64,000 nucleotides of DNA from Trypanosoma brucei gambiense DAL972 (Eukaryota; Euglenozoa; Kinetoplastea; Trypanosomatida; Trypanosomatidae): assembly GCF_000210295.1 (NCBI RefSeq), contig NC_026737.1:558001-622000 (forward strand), read 5' to 3'. This document shows, in pieces, positions 1 through 10,233 of the stretch. Within the stretch, counting starts at the first letter, position 1, and every line of letters starts with the position of its first letter. The translations under genes and the position numbers were made by a program. Below the pieces are notes generated by a model. That model was not told the origin of the DNA. It was given only the letters and a program-made list of their open reading frames with translations, and made no database searches.

Positions 1-546
1 TCGGGAACAGCAAATATGACGCATGAATCGCCTGCTGCTGCTGCTGCTGTCGCAGCATCCTCTCAGCCTCCACCCGTGAAAACAGAGACGGTACCGTCAT
101 CGGTAGACTTGCCTGCTTCCGACGTTGCGGGCGATGACACGCATGGCACCATCATTAGGTTAGAGGAGCAGTTGAACCGACTCTTAGAACAACATGCCGC
201 CGCAACACAGGCAAGTGCAACCAACGAGAGTCTGTGCACAGAGTTGGGTAGGAACCTAGAAACTATTCAGCAAGCAGCTTCGGTTGATAGAGCTCGTACG
301 CTGAAGTTAAAGGAAGAGCTGCAGGAAGCCAAGCGAAGAGTGGCCGTACTGGAGCAGCGCGCTGCCGTTGGCACGGCGTATGCCGCATCCGATGATAGTT
401 CTGATTTGCCTACGCCATCGGTCTCCTCCTTGTACGATGACAAGAGACGGGAATCGCTCCTCAATTGCCACCAGCGGTACCCAAGCAGTTGTGTACCACC
501 ATCATGCTCCGCTTCTGAAGCCGGTGAAGATACACGATCCGTCTAA
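1..546 (+). CDS. C-terminal part (or all) of an unrecognised coiled-coil protein
   Basis: The reading frame is open from the first base of the window. The first ATG is at 16, giving 176 residues, but the five codons before it are also open, so the gene may begin upstream and be truncated here. The start is Ala/Pro/Ser-rich and low in complexity. Residues about 46-120 are rich in Leu, Glu, Gln, Lys and Arg with heptad-like spacing and should form a coiled coil. The tail is Ser-rich. No catalytic motif or known family is visible. It is the first gene of the same-strand series. A cytoskeletal or scaffold role would be a guess; the call rests on open frame, composition and position. Confidence 0.55.
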   Translation, partial: SGTANMTHESPAAAAAVAASSQPPPVKTETVPSSVDLPASDVAGDDTHGTIIRLEEQLNRLLEQHAAATQASATNESLCTELGRNLETIQQAASVDRARTLKLKEELQEAKRRVAVLEQRAAVGTAYAASDDSSDLPTPSVSSLYDDKRRESLLNCHQRYPSSCVPPSCSASEAGEDTRSV

Positions 547-1395
547 GCAGCTGACAATACCAATGCATGGGAACAACTCGGCGTCTAGGGAAGTGGAAAA
601 TTAGTCACGTGATGTTACAAAGTAGTGGGAATGGGTATATTCGGTTTTTGAGTTTTTTTTTTTGGGGGGGAACATCTTAGAAGGAATTTGGGGATCAGGG
701 AGACAGAGTTGTGTGTGTGTGTAAATTCTGTGGTTGGGCCGGCAAGAAGAAAGTAACCGGAGTGATATCGGCGGGCGCTCGTCTGTGGGCACGGGTGGTT
801 ACTGCACTTTTTTTTTTTTGGCCGTTGAGTTTTCAGTCGATTCTACCTTAGTGCGCTCAAGTCCTTCGACTTAACTCTCACCTCATTTCTTTCGATCGTT
901 CTTTTACTTTATTCTCTCCATTTTGTTTTTTACCACAGCGATGCAGAAAAAAGGCACTTTTCAACCTGTCCTATTTCCTCCCGTCCCCATTACTCCTCCA
1001 GCTGTGACGGTGCACTTCCCCTATTTTCTTATTCCCTCTTTGTTGTTTTTGGTTTATTTTTCCGCGTTTCCCCTTATGTTTCCCTTATATTTGAAACTAC
1101 CAATTATTTTCTTCATGGAAACGCAGGTACAAAAGAAAAATAGTTGTTCCTTGAGGGCGACGAGTGCTTATGTGGTGGAGCCAGTCCCCTTTCTTTACAA
1201 AATGATGCGATCACCCTTGTAAATCCTTTTCCTCCACATGTTTGCGCTCCGTGCGTTGAGCTCGTTTTGCAAAATCGGTTCAGTTTTGTTTTATATCATT
1301 TTTCTCTCCTTGCTATTTCCGTTTTTTTTTTTTCCTTTCCACCTCCTGCTTCCTAATGACCAGCGGGGTACCTCTAGTATCTTTGCTTACCCATT
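547..1395. other. intergenic spacer, no gene seen
   Basis: The spacer is T-rich with several homopolymer runs and a short GT run near 711-722. Short open frames here (for example 923-1222) translate pyrimidine-rich DNA into Phe/Leu/Pro/Ser-rich peptides and look fortuitous. The last 110 bases hold the splice signal of the transporter gene. Confidence 0.7.
1284..1363 (+). promoter_or_regulatory. predicted trans-splice signal of the hexose transporter
   Basis: A long C/T tract, including a run of about a dozen T at 1322-1333, ends in CAG at 1361-1363. This is the usual trypanosome polypyrimidine-AG arrangement. It would leave a 5' UTR of 32 bases before the ATG at 1396. Confidence 0.6.
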
Positions 1396-3054
1396 ATGAT
1401 TGAGGGAAGCAGAAACTCAAGCGCCGTAAAGAAGCGGCTGGTCGCCAAACCGTTGGAGGAATGTGCGCCGCTTAACTTGTTGGGTGCGGAGGATGTGATG
1501 GGAGCTCTTCACACTTCTTCAGTGTCATTCTTCACATGGCGAATTCTTCAGACCGTCATCGTGCATTGCTTCGCAGGTGCGCTCTTCGGTTATGGTATAG
1601 GTTTTGTAGGGCCGTACTACACACTTTACAAAATGGGAAGCGATTGTATGACAGTTACAACTCAATCCACCTGCCCGATGTTTATCCCAGAAAAGTGTAC
1701 CTGGAAGGACAACGCATGTAAGTTTGTCGTTGACAACTGTAGCGGACAGTTAAAGGAGGCTTGTGGCGCCAGCAGTTCCTCAAGTGTTTCTCAAACGTGC
1801 TACTGGAACCACAAAACGAACGTGTGCCAGCCGATGGCTGGTTTTACAGCATTACAAAACGGTATCTTTGCTGGCGCGTTTATTTTTGGAGGCTGCATCG
1901 GGTCTCTCATATCCGCTCCTCTTCTCTCAGTGTCGGGACATCGAATAACCTTTCTTTTGTGTGGATTCGTTGGTACGGTAGGGGGTGCGCTGACACACTT
2001 TGCAACTTATACGGATTCATACATGCTCTTGGTGGCGGGGCGCTTTCTTACTGGAGTTTCGGCCGGTGTACTTTGTGTGAGCTCTCCTGCGTATGTGGAG
2101 GAAACGGCACCAATACAACATCGGCAGCTCGTTGGAGTTTTCTTCCAGATTGCATGTACGTTCGGCATTCTCAGTGCTTCGGCCATGGGCTTAGGTCTTG
2201 CACAGCGAAGCTTCTCCACACAACACGACATGCAACAACGACAACAGATGTTTTGTTTGCCAGGAACAATCATCGCGCTGCTCATGATGTTTATTAGTGG
2301 ACCCATGAGGGAGAGCGTTGTGTGGATGGAACAGCGCCACCTTTCCATGCCAGGGGAGCAGGACGATTTGGTCACCTTTGCTGAGGGCCGCATTTCGTAC
2401 GGAACAGTGATATCAAGTGATCCGAAGCCTGGATGGGGAGGTGTTAAGGGACAGCTGCTCACCGCTTTAGTTCTGTGCATTGCACAGCAACTTACTGGCA
2501 TGAATGCCATTATGAACTACGCCCCCATTATCACGGACAGAATGGGCCTGGAGCCACTTTTTGGAAACTTCGTTGTTATGGCATGGAACTTCATTACGGT
2601 ACTTACTTCGATTCCAATATCCTCCAGGGCGCATGCGGACCGCGCTTACGTTGTGGCTCTGCTTTTGGCCTCCTTATCGTGCTTGCTGGTGGCCGTGGCG
2701 GTGCTACCATTTTTTGGCTTTAGTAGCAATCTAAAAGTAAAACTGTCGGCTACCGGAATACTGCTTTTTATCACCTTCTTTGAGTTGGGAATGGGAAGTT
2801 TCTTTTGGACTCTCTCGCAGGGCATCTTCCCCCCAAACTTCCGTCACCGAGGATCAAGTTTTACGGTGCTTGTTCATTTTTTAATTAACATCGTTATTAA
2901 CGTAGGGTTTCCCCTTGCGGTGGAGTGGCTCTCGGGTGGTCCCTCAGGAAACCAAGATGTTGGAATGGGCATTGCTTTCCTCTTTTTTGGTATTGTGGGT
3001 CTCCTGTCAACTGCCTACCTGCACAGGCATTTACGCTTATGGCAATCATCTTAG
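1396..3054 (+). CDS. hexose transporter, major facilitator superfamily, sugar porter family
   Basis: This is a plasma-membrane or organellar sugar porter of 552 residues, close to the size of trypanosome glucose transporters. About twelve hydrophobic segments are visible. Sugar-porter signatures include GRFLTG at about 215-220 and QQLTGMNA at 364-371 before transmembrane segment 7. The loop after the first membrane segment (about 80-150) is long and has roughly nine cysteines, a feature of kinetoplastid glucose transporters. The N-terminal 45 residues are cytosolic and basic. The family moves glucose or related hexoses by facilitated diffusion; the exact substrate cannot be read here. Some sugar-porter motifs are weakened: RESVVW stands where PESPRW-like sequence is usual. 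A divergent specificity is therefore possible. The start is the first ATG after a strong splice signal. Confidence 0.88.
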   Translation: MIEGSRNSSAVKKRLVAKPLEECAPLNLLGAEDVMGALHTSSVSFFTWRILQTVIVHCFAGALFGYGIGFVGPYYTLYKMGSDCMTVTTQSTCPMFIPEKCTWKDNACKFVVDNCSGQLKEACGASSSSSVSQTCYWNHKTNVCQPMAGFTALQNGIFAGAFIFGGCIGSLISAPLLSVSGHRITFLLCGFVGTVGGALTHFATYTDSYMLLVAGRFLTGVSAGVLCVSSPAYVEETAPIQHRQLVGVFFQIACTFGILSASAMGLGLAQRSFSTQHDMQQRQQMFCLPGTIIALLMMFISGPMRESVVWMEQRHLSMPGEQDDLVTFAEGRISYGTVISSDPKPGWGGVKGQLLTALVLCIAQQLTGMNAIMNYAPIITDRMGLEPLFGNFVVMAWNFITVLTSIPISSRAHADRAYVVALLLASLSCLLVAVAVLPFFGFSSNLKVKLSATGILLFITFFELGMGSFFWTLSQGIFPPNFRHRGSSFTVLVHFLINIVINVGFPLAVEWLSGGPSGNQDVGMGIAFLFFGIVGLLSTAYLHRHLRLWQSS

Positions 3055-3852
3055 ACACCGAGTGGTGTGTACAGGCTGCTTTCTCTTTTCAGAGTAATGC
3101 AGCTGGCTCGTTCCTTTTTCATCCCTATCCTATCTGAGTTTTTTTTTTTTGATGGACTGTTATCCCTTCTTGTGTTGTGATATGTTGCGTGTCTCTCCGC
3201 GCTTTGTATTTGTATTCACGAGGTGGCACCCGCCTGCGTAAGTTTAGCCAATGATGGAATGGTGTTCGCGGTCTCAACAGTTGAGCCCCTCCCCACACCT
3301 CAAATCCATCTCTTTTTTTTTTCCACTCTACCTCTTCCATCGTGTTGTGATGAACCGTTGCGCATTATGTATTTCATTTACGTGTGCTATGGAGAGGAAG
3401 TGTAGGTGCGTGTTGTGCGGTGGTTTTACTTCTTTATCTTTTGCTTTTTCGCTTCACCAAAAATGTTTACCCTGCCGGGGAGGGAGGAGAGGAGCTTACG
3501 ATTTTTTACTGTACTGAAGATTGCATTTTCTTCTAGATACATTTCTGATGCCGTTCCACACAAACACAGTATTACTGTCGATCATTTGGATAGTTATTTT
3601 ATTTCCTTGTTGTTTCGATTTTTCTTTTATTCATCCATGCCTCAGGCTCTGCGTGTTTATCATTCCATCTGTACGCGCATATCTGTGTTTTGGTTCGTTG
3701 GTTGGTGTGCAGCGAGGTGGATCATCCTTGATATACATACATATATATTTATTTATATATATATTTGTTTCACTCTCTCCTGTTAGGTAAAGCATCACGA
3801 GGAAGAGGGAAAGCAAGAGTAAAAGTAACTAATTGGCGCCCCAGAAGGGAAA
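3055..3852. other. intergenic spacer, no gene seen
   Basis: The spacer is T-rich, with a short TA/TTTA microsatellite near 3737-3766. The open frames present are short and translate pyrimidine-rich sequence. It ends in the splice signal of the next gene. Confidence 0.7.
3764..3786 (+). promoter_or_regulatory. predicted trans-splice signal of the 706-residue gene
   Basis: A C/T-rich run ends in TTAG at 3783-3786. It would give a 5' UTR of about 66 bases before the ATG at 3853, which is the first ATG after the AG. Confidence 0.5.
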
Positions 3853-5973
3853 ATGTCTGCGGTTTCTTCTCCTAAGCAGTCTCAGCATTCCGATGTGAAA
3901 TTTCCTGAGATTGTGCCACGGATGGATGAAGCGATGGATGAGGTAAAAGAGGAGGCGCAAGTGGAGAGAGAGGAAGTAGAAGAAGAATTCCACTTACCTG
4001 TCTGTTTTCGCATGCATTATGATGCACTTCCATATCCACGAACAAATGTCTTCCGTGGGCCAAGTACGTATCGATTGCATTCCCAGATTGTTTTGCCGTT
4101 CATAAAACCGCTGTCCTCCGCCACTGTTGGTGAGTTGGTGTCCCGCTTCACCGCACGGGCGTTCAAGTGTTACCCTGAGCTATCTGATTTTGTGGTTGAG
4201 GCCTTGTATCCGTGCTTTCAAGGGACGACAACTAGTGGTGATAATGTATTCATTGGTCATTTGTCGGACCGTATTGTTGTCAAGGAGCATGCAGCGTCCC
4301 CGCTGTTGAGCTTCCTCGCTCCCACCACACCGGGCAAAACGGCGGTGTATGACCTTTTCACGCTATGGAGGGGGACAAAAACGCGTTGTGGATCAGCACA
4401 AATGCCGGTGCTGGCTCCCATATGCCATAATGCTGACATGAAAAATGGTGGAAGGCAGCAGGAAAACGCAATGATTTACACGTGGCCCAACGTGTCTCTC
4501 AGTGAAATCCCCTACCCGCTCAAGCACAGATGTCCCCTCACGAAGTTGCCTCCACTCTTCAGCTCAGGAGAGGAAGGTGGTTTATGCGATGGCTTACCTG
4601 CGGTTCATTCGCGATTAAACCCGGAGCAGAGGAAGCTGCTGGACCAACTCGTTGGTTTTGAGTCGGAGGAACGTCACGCTCGCAGTAGTATTTTGGAAGA
4701 TGAAGGAGTGTCTTGGAGAAGCTTTCGGGAATGGGAATTAGACGCTAGGCGACGTACAGTGGTTCTGTTGCGTCTGAAGAGTAGAGATGCATCTAAAGTA
4801 CCATTATGTGGTCTTGAAGAGTTTAATGTACCCGAGTTTCCCCGCACGTACCCTGTGGATACGGTTCCACTAATATCCCCCGAAAAGATGGTAAAGCTTG
4901 AAAAGGTGAAGGAGTACTCGATAGACACTGTTTGGCTATCCCGCGCATTTGCCAGGTATGAGAAACGTCAATCTTGCGACACCAACGACACCCAACCGCA
5001 GCCGCTGCCGTCAAAGCTTCGTGAATGCAATGGGAATGCCGTTGCATCAAGCGCACAACTAGGTGAGAACATAGACAATAGTGTTGATAAGGGCGATGAG
5101 TCCAATGAGATGGACGAGCTCATTGATCAGTTCGCAGATTTCCGTCGCGACTTGCTAATGTTGGAGCGCAAAGAGTTCCGTAGTCTTACAGCAGGATTTC
5201 GGCTCATTCTGGAGCGGCAGAGAGAGTTTGAAGAGGAGTACATGAAGGAAATAATGGCTGATGAGCTACGCGGTACGGATGTGTTAGATGCTGAAAGCTA
5301 TGAGGCGCCTTATGATTCGCAGAATGTCAATGGCGCATGGACTTGTGTCGCAAGAATGAGCGCATCTCCACAAGATTATAGTGCAAATCTGCCAAATGGG
5401 TGCGCTGCGTCGTCGCCGGTGCCACCGTCCACATGCGCATCACCTGCTAAAGTGGTAAAGGAGGTCGAGCTAGTTGGAGATTCGCCCAAGTTTCCATCTT
5501 ATGAAAAGAGGGAGTGCGACATAGGCGTTAAGGCTGTCACGTGTCCGGACTTCGAGGATGGGATTCCTTACCGCAAGATTCTGACCGATAAAGAGGCACG
5601 CGTTCGGGCTGCACTCGATACCATTGAACGTATTGATTCCCAGTGGTCTGAACCCATGTGGTTGAAGGTGGGGAAACGTCGTGTGGAGCATTGTGAAGCT
5701 GATGTACGGCGTAAGTTGTATGCGGACGAGGTTGCTAGGAGATGTGATATATGCATTTGTCAGAGGCAGGACGTGGAACACATGAAAGAGAAGAAACGCC
5801 TTGCGCTCGTCAGAGCCTTTGAACCTATCGTCGAGGGAGAGGAAGAGGACCGTATGGCTATTTACGAGGAAGAGGAGCGTTGGCGATCGCTTCTTCTTTC
5901 CTTGTGTCTCCGTGGTGTAGTGCTGCTGAAGACTTTTAGGCCTCAGCGTTGGGGATGGGACGATGATGTATAA
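3853..5973 (+). CDS. unrecognised conserved-type protein, 706 residues
   Basis: I do not recognise a family. Residues 25-50 are strongly acidic (runs of Glu and Asp). Residues about 50-165 look like one compact alpha/beta domain with alternating hydrophobic positions. Residues about 165-420 mix proline-rich and charged segments. After a polar, Asn/Asp/Ser-rich stretch (about 380-425) comes a helical charged segment (about 430-480), possibly a coiled coil. The C-terminal 100 residues are again helical and highly charged, with a short CDICIC cysteine cluster. There is no signal peptide or membrane span. The even codon use, full length between splice signals and position in the same-strand series support a real gene. 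A structural or flagellar role is possible but nothing here shows it. Confidence 0.75.
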   Translation: MSAVSSPKQSQHSDVKFPEIVPRMDEAMDEVKEEAQVEREEVEEEFHLPVCFRMHYDALPYPRTNVFRGPSTYRLHSQIVLPFIKPLSSATVGELVSRFTARAFKCYPELSDFVVEALYPCFQGTTTSGDNVFIGHLSDRIVVKEHAASPLLSFLAPTTPGKTAVYDLFTLWRGTKTRCGSAQMPVLAPICHNADMKNGGRQQENAMIYTWPNVSLSEIPYPLKHRCPLTKLPPLFSSGEEGGLCDGLPAVHSRLNPEQRKLLDQLVGFESEERHARSSILEDEGVSWRSFREWELDARRRTVVLLRLKSRDASKVPLCGLEEFNVPEFPRTYPVDTVPLISPEKMVKLEKVKEYSIDTVWLSRAFARYEKRQSCDTNDTQPQPLPSKLRECNGNAVASSAQLGENIDNSVDKGDESNEMDELIDQFADFRRDLLMLERKEFRSLTAGFRLILERQREFEEEYMKEIMADELRGTDVLDAESYEAPYDSQNVNGAWTCVARMSASPQDYSANLPNGCAASSPVPPSTCASPAKVVKEVELVGDSPKFPSYEKRECDIGVKAVTCPDFEDGIPYRKILTDKEARVRAALDTIERIDSQWSEPMWLKVGKRRVEHCEADVRRKLYADEVARRCDICICQRQDVEHMKEKKRLALVRAFEPIVEGEEEDRMAIYEEEERWRSLLLSLCLRGVVLLKTFRPQRWGWDDDV

Positions 5974-7107
5974 ACAGCTTACATGCTTCTCTTTTCTTTT
6001 TTTGTTGTTGGTGTTACAGACAGGGAAGAAGAAGAGAGAGGGTTTCAGATTTATCTGTTATGGATGGGGGCTGAAAACGCATCTGTGGGACTGCATAGGG
6101 GTGGATGCGAATGAGTAATTTATAACTCGTTCCCCATGTCCGAGTGAGCTTGTGCTCATGTTAACAACTTACTTAACTGTTTGTGCGTTGCCCTTCCTTC
6201 CTTCGTTTATGTTTTTTTTTATGTTTTCCTTTTAGGGGGTTTAATTTTTTTTCACCTCTCATGAGCAGCGGAAGGGGGAAACCCAGCAGTGAGCTGCCCT
6301 TCGTATGGCGTGAATGGCCCTTCCATGTAGGGTAACCTTTTGTTATTGTCGTTATCACACCGTGTTGTGGTTGTCATTTATGTAACTCTTCCGCTTCCCT
6401 CTCTTTTTTCCTGAATTTTTAAATGACCCTGTCTTTTTGTCTTGCCCGTTGTGCATTACATCATGCAGTGTGTTATCGCTTGCGTGGTTCTTCCCTATTC
6501 AACTACCCCCGCTTCGGGGAGCGTGGGGTGGGGGGAAGAGGTGGGGAAAATATGGGAGGGAAGGGAAGGAGCCGTACTACCGCGGACAACTCATGTATTT
6601 TACACTTTTTTTTTTCCCCTCCCCCCTCACTCTTGCTGTTGTTTGTTTGGAATCGTTTTGTGATGTTCCCCTCCCCCCCCCTTCCTTTACGTTGCAGATC
6701 CGCATCCCTTTCAGCAAGAGGGGAAAAGGAAAAAGAAAATGCCCAGGGGAGGGGGAAATGTGAAATGTATGTGATACGTAACCCCCTCCCTGTACTTGTA
6801 CATTTTTTTTCTTTTAATTGTTATTATCACAAGCACTGTATCAGAGAGCAAGGGTGTAAAAAACAAAGACAATACCAAAAGGAATCATTAAGCTTTTAGA
6901 AAGAGGGGAATACAAAAATTAGGGGAAAGGGTAGAGAAGTTGCCGTGTGTATCGATACTTGCGTTCGTGTTTGTATCCTTGTTGACACTCACAAGAGTAG
7001 TGGTGGTGACGTGTGCGTGTGTGTGTGTGCGTGTGTGTGCATGTGTGTATATATGGGAGAGTAAAAAAGGAGGAGGAATCAACATCGACACTAACAGAAA
7101 ACATCTA
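5974..7107. other. intergenic spacer with several splice-acceptor candidates
   Basis: No gene is seen. Polypyrimidine runs lie at about 6606-6640, 6667-6690 (ending CAG at 6695-6697) and 6802-6830 (ending AAG at 6831-6833). Any of these could splice the long form of the downstream synthetase mRNA. An upstream ORF of seven codons occupies 7041-7064. A GT-rich microsatellite lies at about 7012-7050. Confidence 0.6.
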
Positions 7108-7344
7108 ATGGTGTTGATGCGTAAGTTTCGATGCCATGGCGGGGTGCAGTGCAACTGTGCCCTCCACTGCTTTTACTTTTATCGCTGCCCCTTATTATGT
7201 ACAAATATACCGATACGTACTGCTGCGGTACTGAGCTCCCTTAGAAGATCCTCACCACTGCTGTCTGATCCCTACGAAAGCGGCACAAAAAAAACCTTCT
7301 CCCCCCGTCGAGCCTTTATTCACACCACAGAAAGAAGCAAATTG
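7108..7344 (+). other. in-frame N-terminal extension of AsnRS, possible mitochondrial presequence
   Basis: The frame is open and in phase with the synthetase, with ATGs at 7108 and 7117. The 76-79 added residues are rich in Arg, Ser, Cys and hydrophobics and hold only one Asp and two Glu, all in the distal half. Start MRKFRCHG and the block SLRRSSPLLS look like matrix-targeting sequence. Inside the extension are polypyrimidine runs (about 7158-7196 and 7291-7324) followed by AGs (7239-7240 and 7329-7330). Splicing there would remove the long start and leave the ATG at 7345. Known T. brucei practice: most synthetases are encoded once and dual-targeted, and IleRS does so by alternative trans-splicing. 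The same mechanism here is inference. Confidence 0.5.
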
Positions 7345-9348
7345 ATGTCGGAGGAAATAATTACAAAGCTTCGGGAGGTTGTTGGCTTGGATGAAAAGAA
7401 TGCGAAGGATTTGTCCACGAAGCCTGAACGTGTGACGGACCTTCTCGAGTTCTTCGGCGTCCAGGGAATTACGGCCGCCTCGCCTCGGGAGCAAAAGGTG
7501 ATGATGTTCAATATTTGGACAAAGGTGAAACTCTCCGAGCATCGTGACCACATCGCCACTTACGTAAAGAATAATAAGCTCGACTCCACGCAGAAGGTGG
7601 ACGCTGCTGTGCGGTTTGTTAATGCCCTCAAGGCTAACGCCGCGTTTGAAGTTGCGAAGTTTGAGGAAGAGTGCGGTGTCGGTGTTGTATTGTCCCGTGA
7701 TGATACCGTCAGGCTTGTGAAGGAGGCACTGGAAGCGGAGGATCCCAAAGTGCTCAAGGCTTCGTGGGTGAAGAATCCCAATATGCTCATTGGTAAGGTG
7801 AAACGAGCAAAGGGACTGCAGTGGGCCGACATCAGCGTGGTAAAGTCTGCAGTGGAGGAAATGGTGCCCCCCATGATTGAAGGTGTTGTACTTGAGGAAG
7901 CACCCAGTAAACCAAAGCAGGCAGCACCGTCTGCTCCGTCCGGTAAGGGAGCGGGAGGCGCACAGCAGTGCCCACGCAACGATGACTGGAAGAACGTCGT
8001 TGATACGAAGAAACGCAATCTTATTGGCGATTTACCCAAGTGCAAGGAAGGTGAAATTGTGCACGTAATTGGGTGGGCGCATCGTGTCCGGCATCAGTCA
8101 CGCATTTCCTTTGTTGTACTACGTGATGGTTCGGGCTACATTCAAGTGGTTTTTGGAGGCGAAACGGAACCGTTTCATCGAGAGACGTCGTTGGCTATCC
8201 GTGGAAGACTGAAACACGAACCAAAGGCCGAAACCGAGTTGCAGCCCCCGTACGAACTGCACGTGGAGGAGTACGCTATCATTGGCAACTCAGACGGAAG
8301 CATTGAAAACGTTATTACAGCTGAAAGCTCCCCTGATAAATTGCTGGATGATAGACATTTAGTCATTAGAGGAACGTATGGATCTACAACACTAAAGGTG
8401 CGGCATGAACTTATTCGTGCCTTCCGCGAGTACTTCTGGTCCAAGGGGATGTACGAAGTAACACCGCCAACGCTTGTGGGTACTCAGTGTGAGGGTGGGT
8501 CAACTCTTTTTGACGTGATGTATTACGGAAAGAAGGCGTATCTTACTCAGTCCTCTCAGTTATACCTGGAAGCCTGCACAGCTTCCCTTGGAGATGTTTA
8601 CTGTCTCCTTTCAAGCTACAGAGCAGAGAAATCCAAAACGAAACGCCATCTAAGTGAGTACACACACTTGGAAGTGGAGTATGCGGTGTGCAATTTTGAG
8701 GAGATGTTGACATATATTGAGGACCTCATCGTGTCGGTGTTCAACACGGTGATTGAACGTGTCGGTGACCTCATTGCCTTCATGAATCCCAAGCAATTGG
8801 TCGATCCGAACGGCAACCCACGCGATCCCAAGAACTGGAAACTGGCGCCGAAGAAACCCTTCAGGCGGCTCAAGTACGCTGATGCAATTAAATTCTGCAA
8901 CGAGCACAACATATTGAACCCCGAGACCAATGAGCCATTCAAATTCGGTGAGGACATCACTGATCAACCGGAGCGGGCAATGGTGGGAATGATTGGCGAG
9001 ATTGTTTTAATGACGCATTTCCCTGCCGAAATGAAGTCCTTTTACATGGCTCGGGATGATCATGACAACCGGCTCACGGAGTCAGTGGATGTGTTGGCGC
9101 CCGGCATTGGTGAAGTGGTTGGCGGCTCGATGCGTATGTGGGATTATGATGAGTTAATGGAGGCATACAAACGCGAGGGTCTCGACCCCGAGGTGTACTA
9201 CTGGTATACGGAGCAGCGCAAGTACGGCTCAACTCCGCACGGTGGTTTCGGGTTGGGGCTGGAGCGGCTGCTTGTGTGGCTGTTGGATCTTGACTCCGTA
9301 AGGGATGCGTGCTTGTTCCCACGTTATATGGGTCGATGCCAACCCTAA
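7345..9348 (+). CDS. asparaginyl-tRNA synthetase with a GlnRS-type N-terminal domain
   Basis: This class IIb synthetase charges tRNA-Asn. The protein has 667 residues from the ATG at 7345. Residues about 5-185 match the N-terminal domain of eukaryotic GlnRS, including the signature ECGVGVVLS and a LQWAD segment. A linker rich in Ala, Pro and Lys follows (about 185-220), then the OB-fold anticodon-binding domain (about 240-330, beginning near the VHVIGWAHRVR strand) and the class II core. Core marks are CEGGSTLFDV, LTQSSQLYLE, motif 2 (SYRAEKSKTKRH, with Arg426) and motif 3 (GFGLGLERLL, with Arg641). It ends FPRYMGRCQP, as cytosolic AsnRS proteins do. The frame remains open upstream to ATGs at 7108 and 7117, giving a basic N-terminal extension (separate entry). 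AsnRS is preferred over AspRS or LysRS because of the CEGGSTLF segment and the C-terminus. Confidence 0.95.
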   Translation: MSEEIITKLREVVGLDEKNAKDLSTKPERVTDLLEFFGVQGITAASPREQKVMMFNIWTKVKLSEHRDHIATYVKNNKLDSTQKVDAAVRFVNALKANAAFEVAKFEEECGVGVVLSRDDTVRLVKEALEAEDPKVLKASWVKNPNMLIGKVKRAKGLQWADISVVKSAVEEMVPPMIEGVVLEEAPSKPKQAAPSAPSGKGAGGAQQCPRNDDWKNVVDTKKRNLIGDLPKCKEGEIVHVIGWAHRVRHQSRISFVVLRDGSGYIQVVFGGETEPFHRETSLAIRGRLKHEPKAETELQPPYELHVEEYAIIGNSDGSIENVITAESSPDKLLDDRHLVIRGTYGSTTLKVRHELIRAFREYFWSKGMYEVTPPTLVGTQCEGGSTLFDVMYYGKKAYLTQSSQLYLEACTASLGDVYCLLSSYRAEKSKTKRHLSEYTHLEVEYAVCNFEEMLTYIEDLIVSVFNTVIERVGDLIAFMNPKQLVDPNGNPRDPKNWKLAPKKPFRRLKYADAIKFCNEHNILNPETNEPFKFGEDITDQPERAMVGMIGEIVLMTHFPAEMKSFYMARDDHDNRLTESVDVLAPGIGEVVGGSMRMWDYDELMEAYKREGLDPEVYYWYTEQRKYGSTPHGGFGLGLERLLVWLLDLDSVRDACLFPRYMGRCQP

Positions 9349-9421
9349 TGTTCATGTGGCGTGTCAATTAACTATTTAATCGAAGTAAAGCAATCAAGGG
9401 GGGGGCAACCGCAGGCAAAGC

Positions 9422-9439
9422 ATATATATATATATATAT
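9422..9439. repeat. TA microsatellite
   Basis: Nine AT units in the AsnRS 3' flank. Confidence 0.85.
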
Positions 9440-10233
9440 TAAAAATGAAGTAGACCTGCGATGATTGGGAATCCAACAATGAAACTAAGTGAAAACTATC
9501 CGGGAAAAGAGGAAAACGGGGGAAGACAATCCGCTAATTATCCGTTACTGCATTAAAATAGAGCGGAGAGAGTGCGTGCAAAACGATTTGTGTAGTGGAC
9601 TGTTGGCCCGGCGGGAGAGCATGTGGTGTGACGAGAGGGCGAGTTATGGAAAGTTTTTTTTTTCTTACGTGTTGCATTTGGGCGGAGTGGGGGCTGAAAC
9701 TAAACTCCTTATCATTTATTCGCTATTTAATCTCAGTTGAGCTCCACTCGCATCCCTTGAGGAAGGTGTCAGCAGGATGATGGGAATACCTTTTAAGGTT
9801 ACGAAGCGTACGTGTGTGTGTGTGTGTGTGTTTTGATCTTGCCAACCTTTTTGCTGTTGTTTCCAGCATTAGACGGGGGCTTGTCCAACCTGAGCTCTCC
9901 GGTGTTGTGAATATTCCCAATTTCCTGTGATTGTTTTCCTTTTTGTTTTGTTTTGTTTTGTTATTGCTTGGTTGCTCCCTGTTTGTATCTCTTTCCCTGA
10001 CCGGAGAGGGGGCCAAAACGAAGTGGCAGCGTGCAGCCAGTCGCAGGATTGCGGAAGACCTTTGGAAAGAAGGAGGAAAAAGGCGGTTGGGGGTGAAGTG
10101 TGACATGACGTAATGTAAAAAACAAAACAAATAACAATGGTAATTAGTTAAATAAAATGGAGGAGGGGTTAATAGTGTAACACTTTAAAAATAAAAGTTT
10201 TTTTTTAAAAAGGAGGTGTTTATATTTACATTT

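Noticed and set aside
6940..7107. Further extension of the AsnRS frame to TTG at 6940
   Set aside because: There is no ATG in this part, and the residues are translation of a GT-rich repeat.
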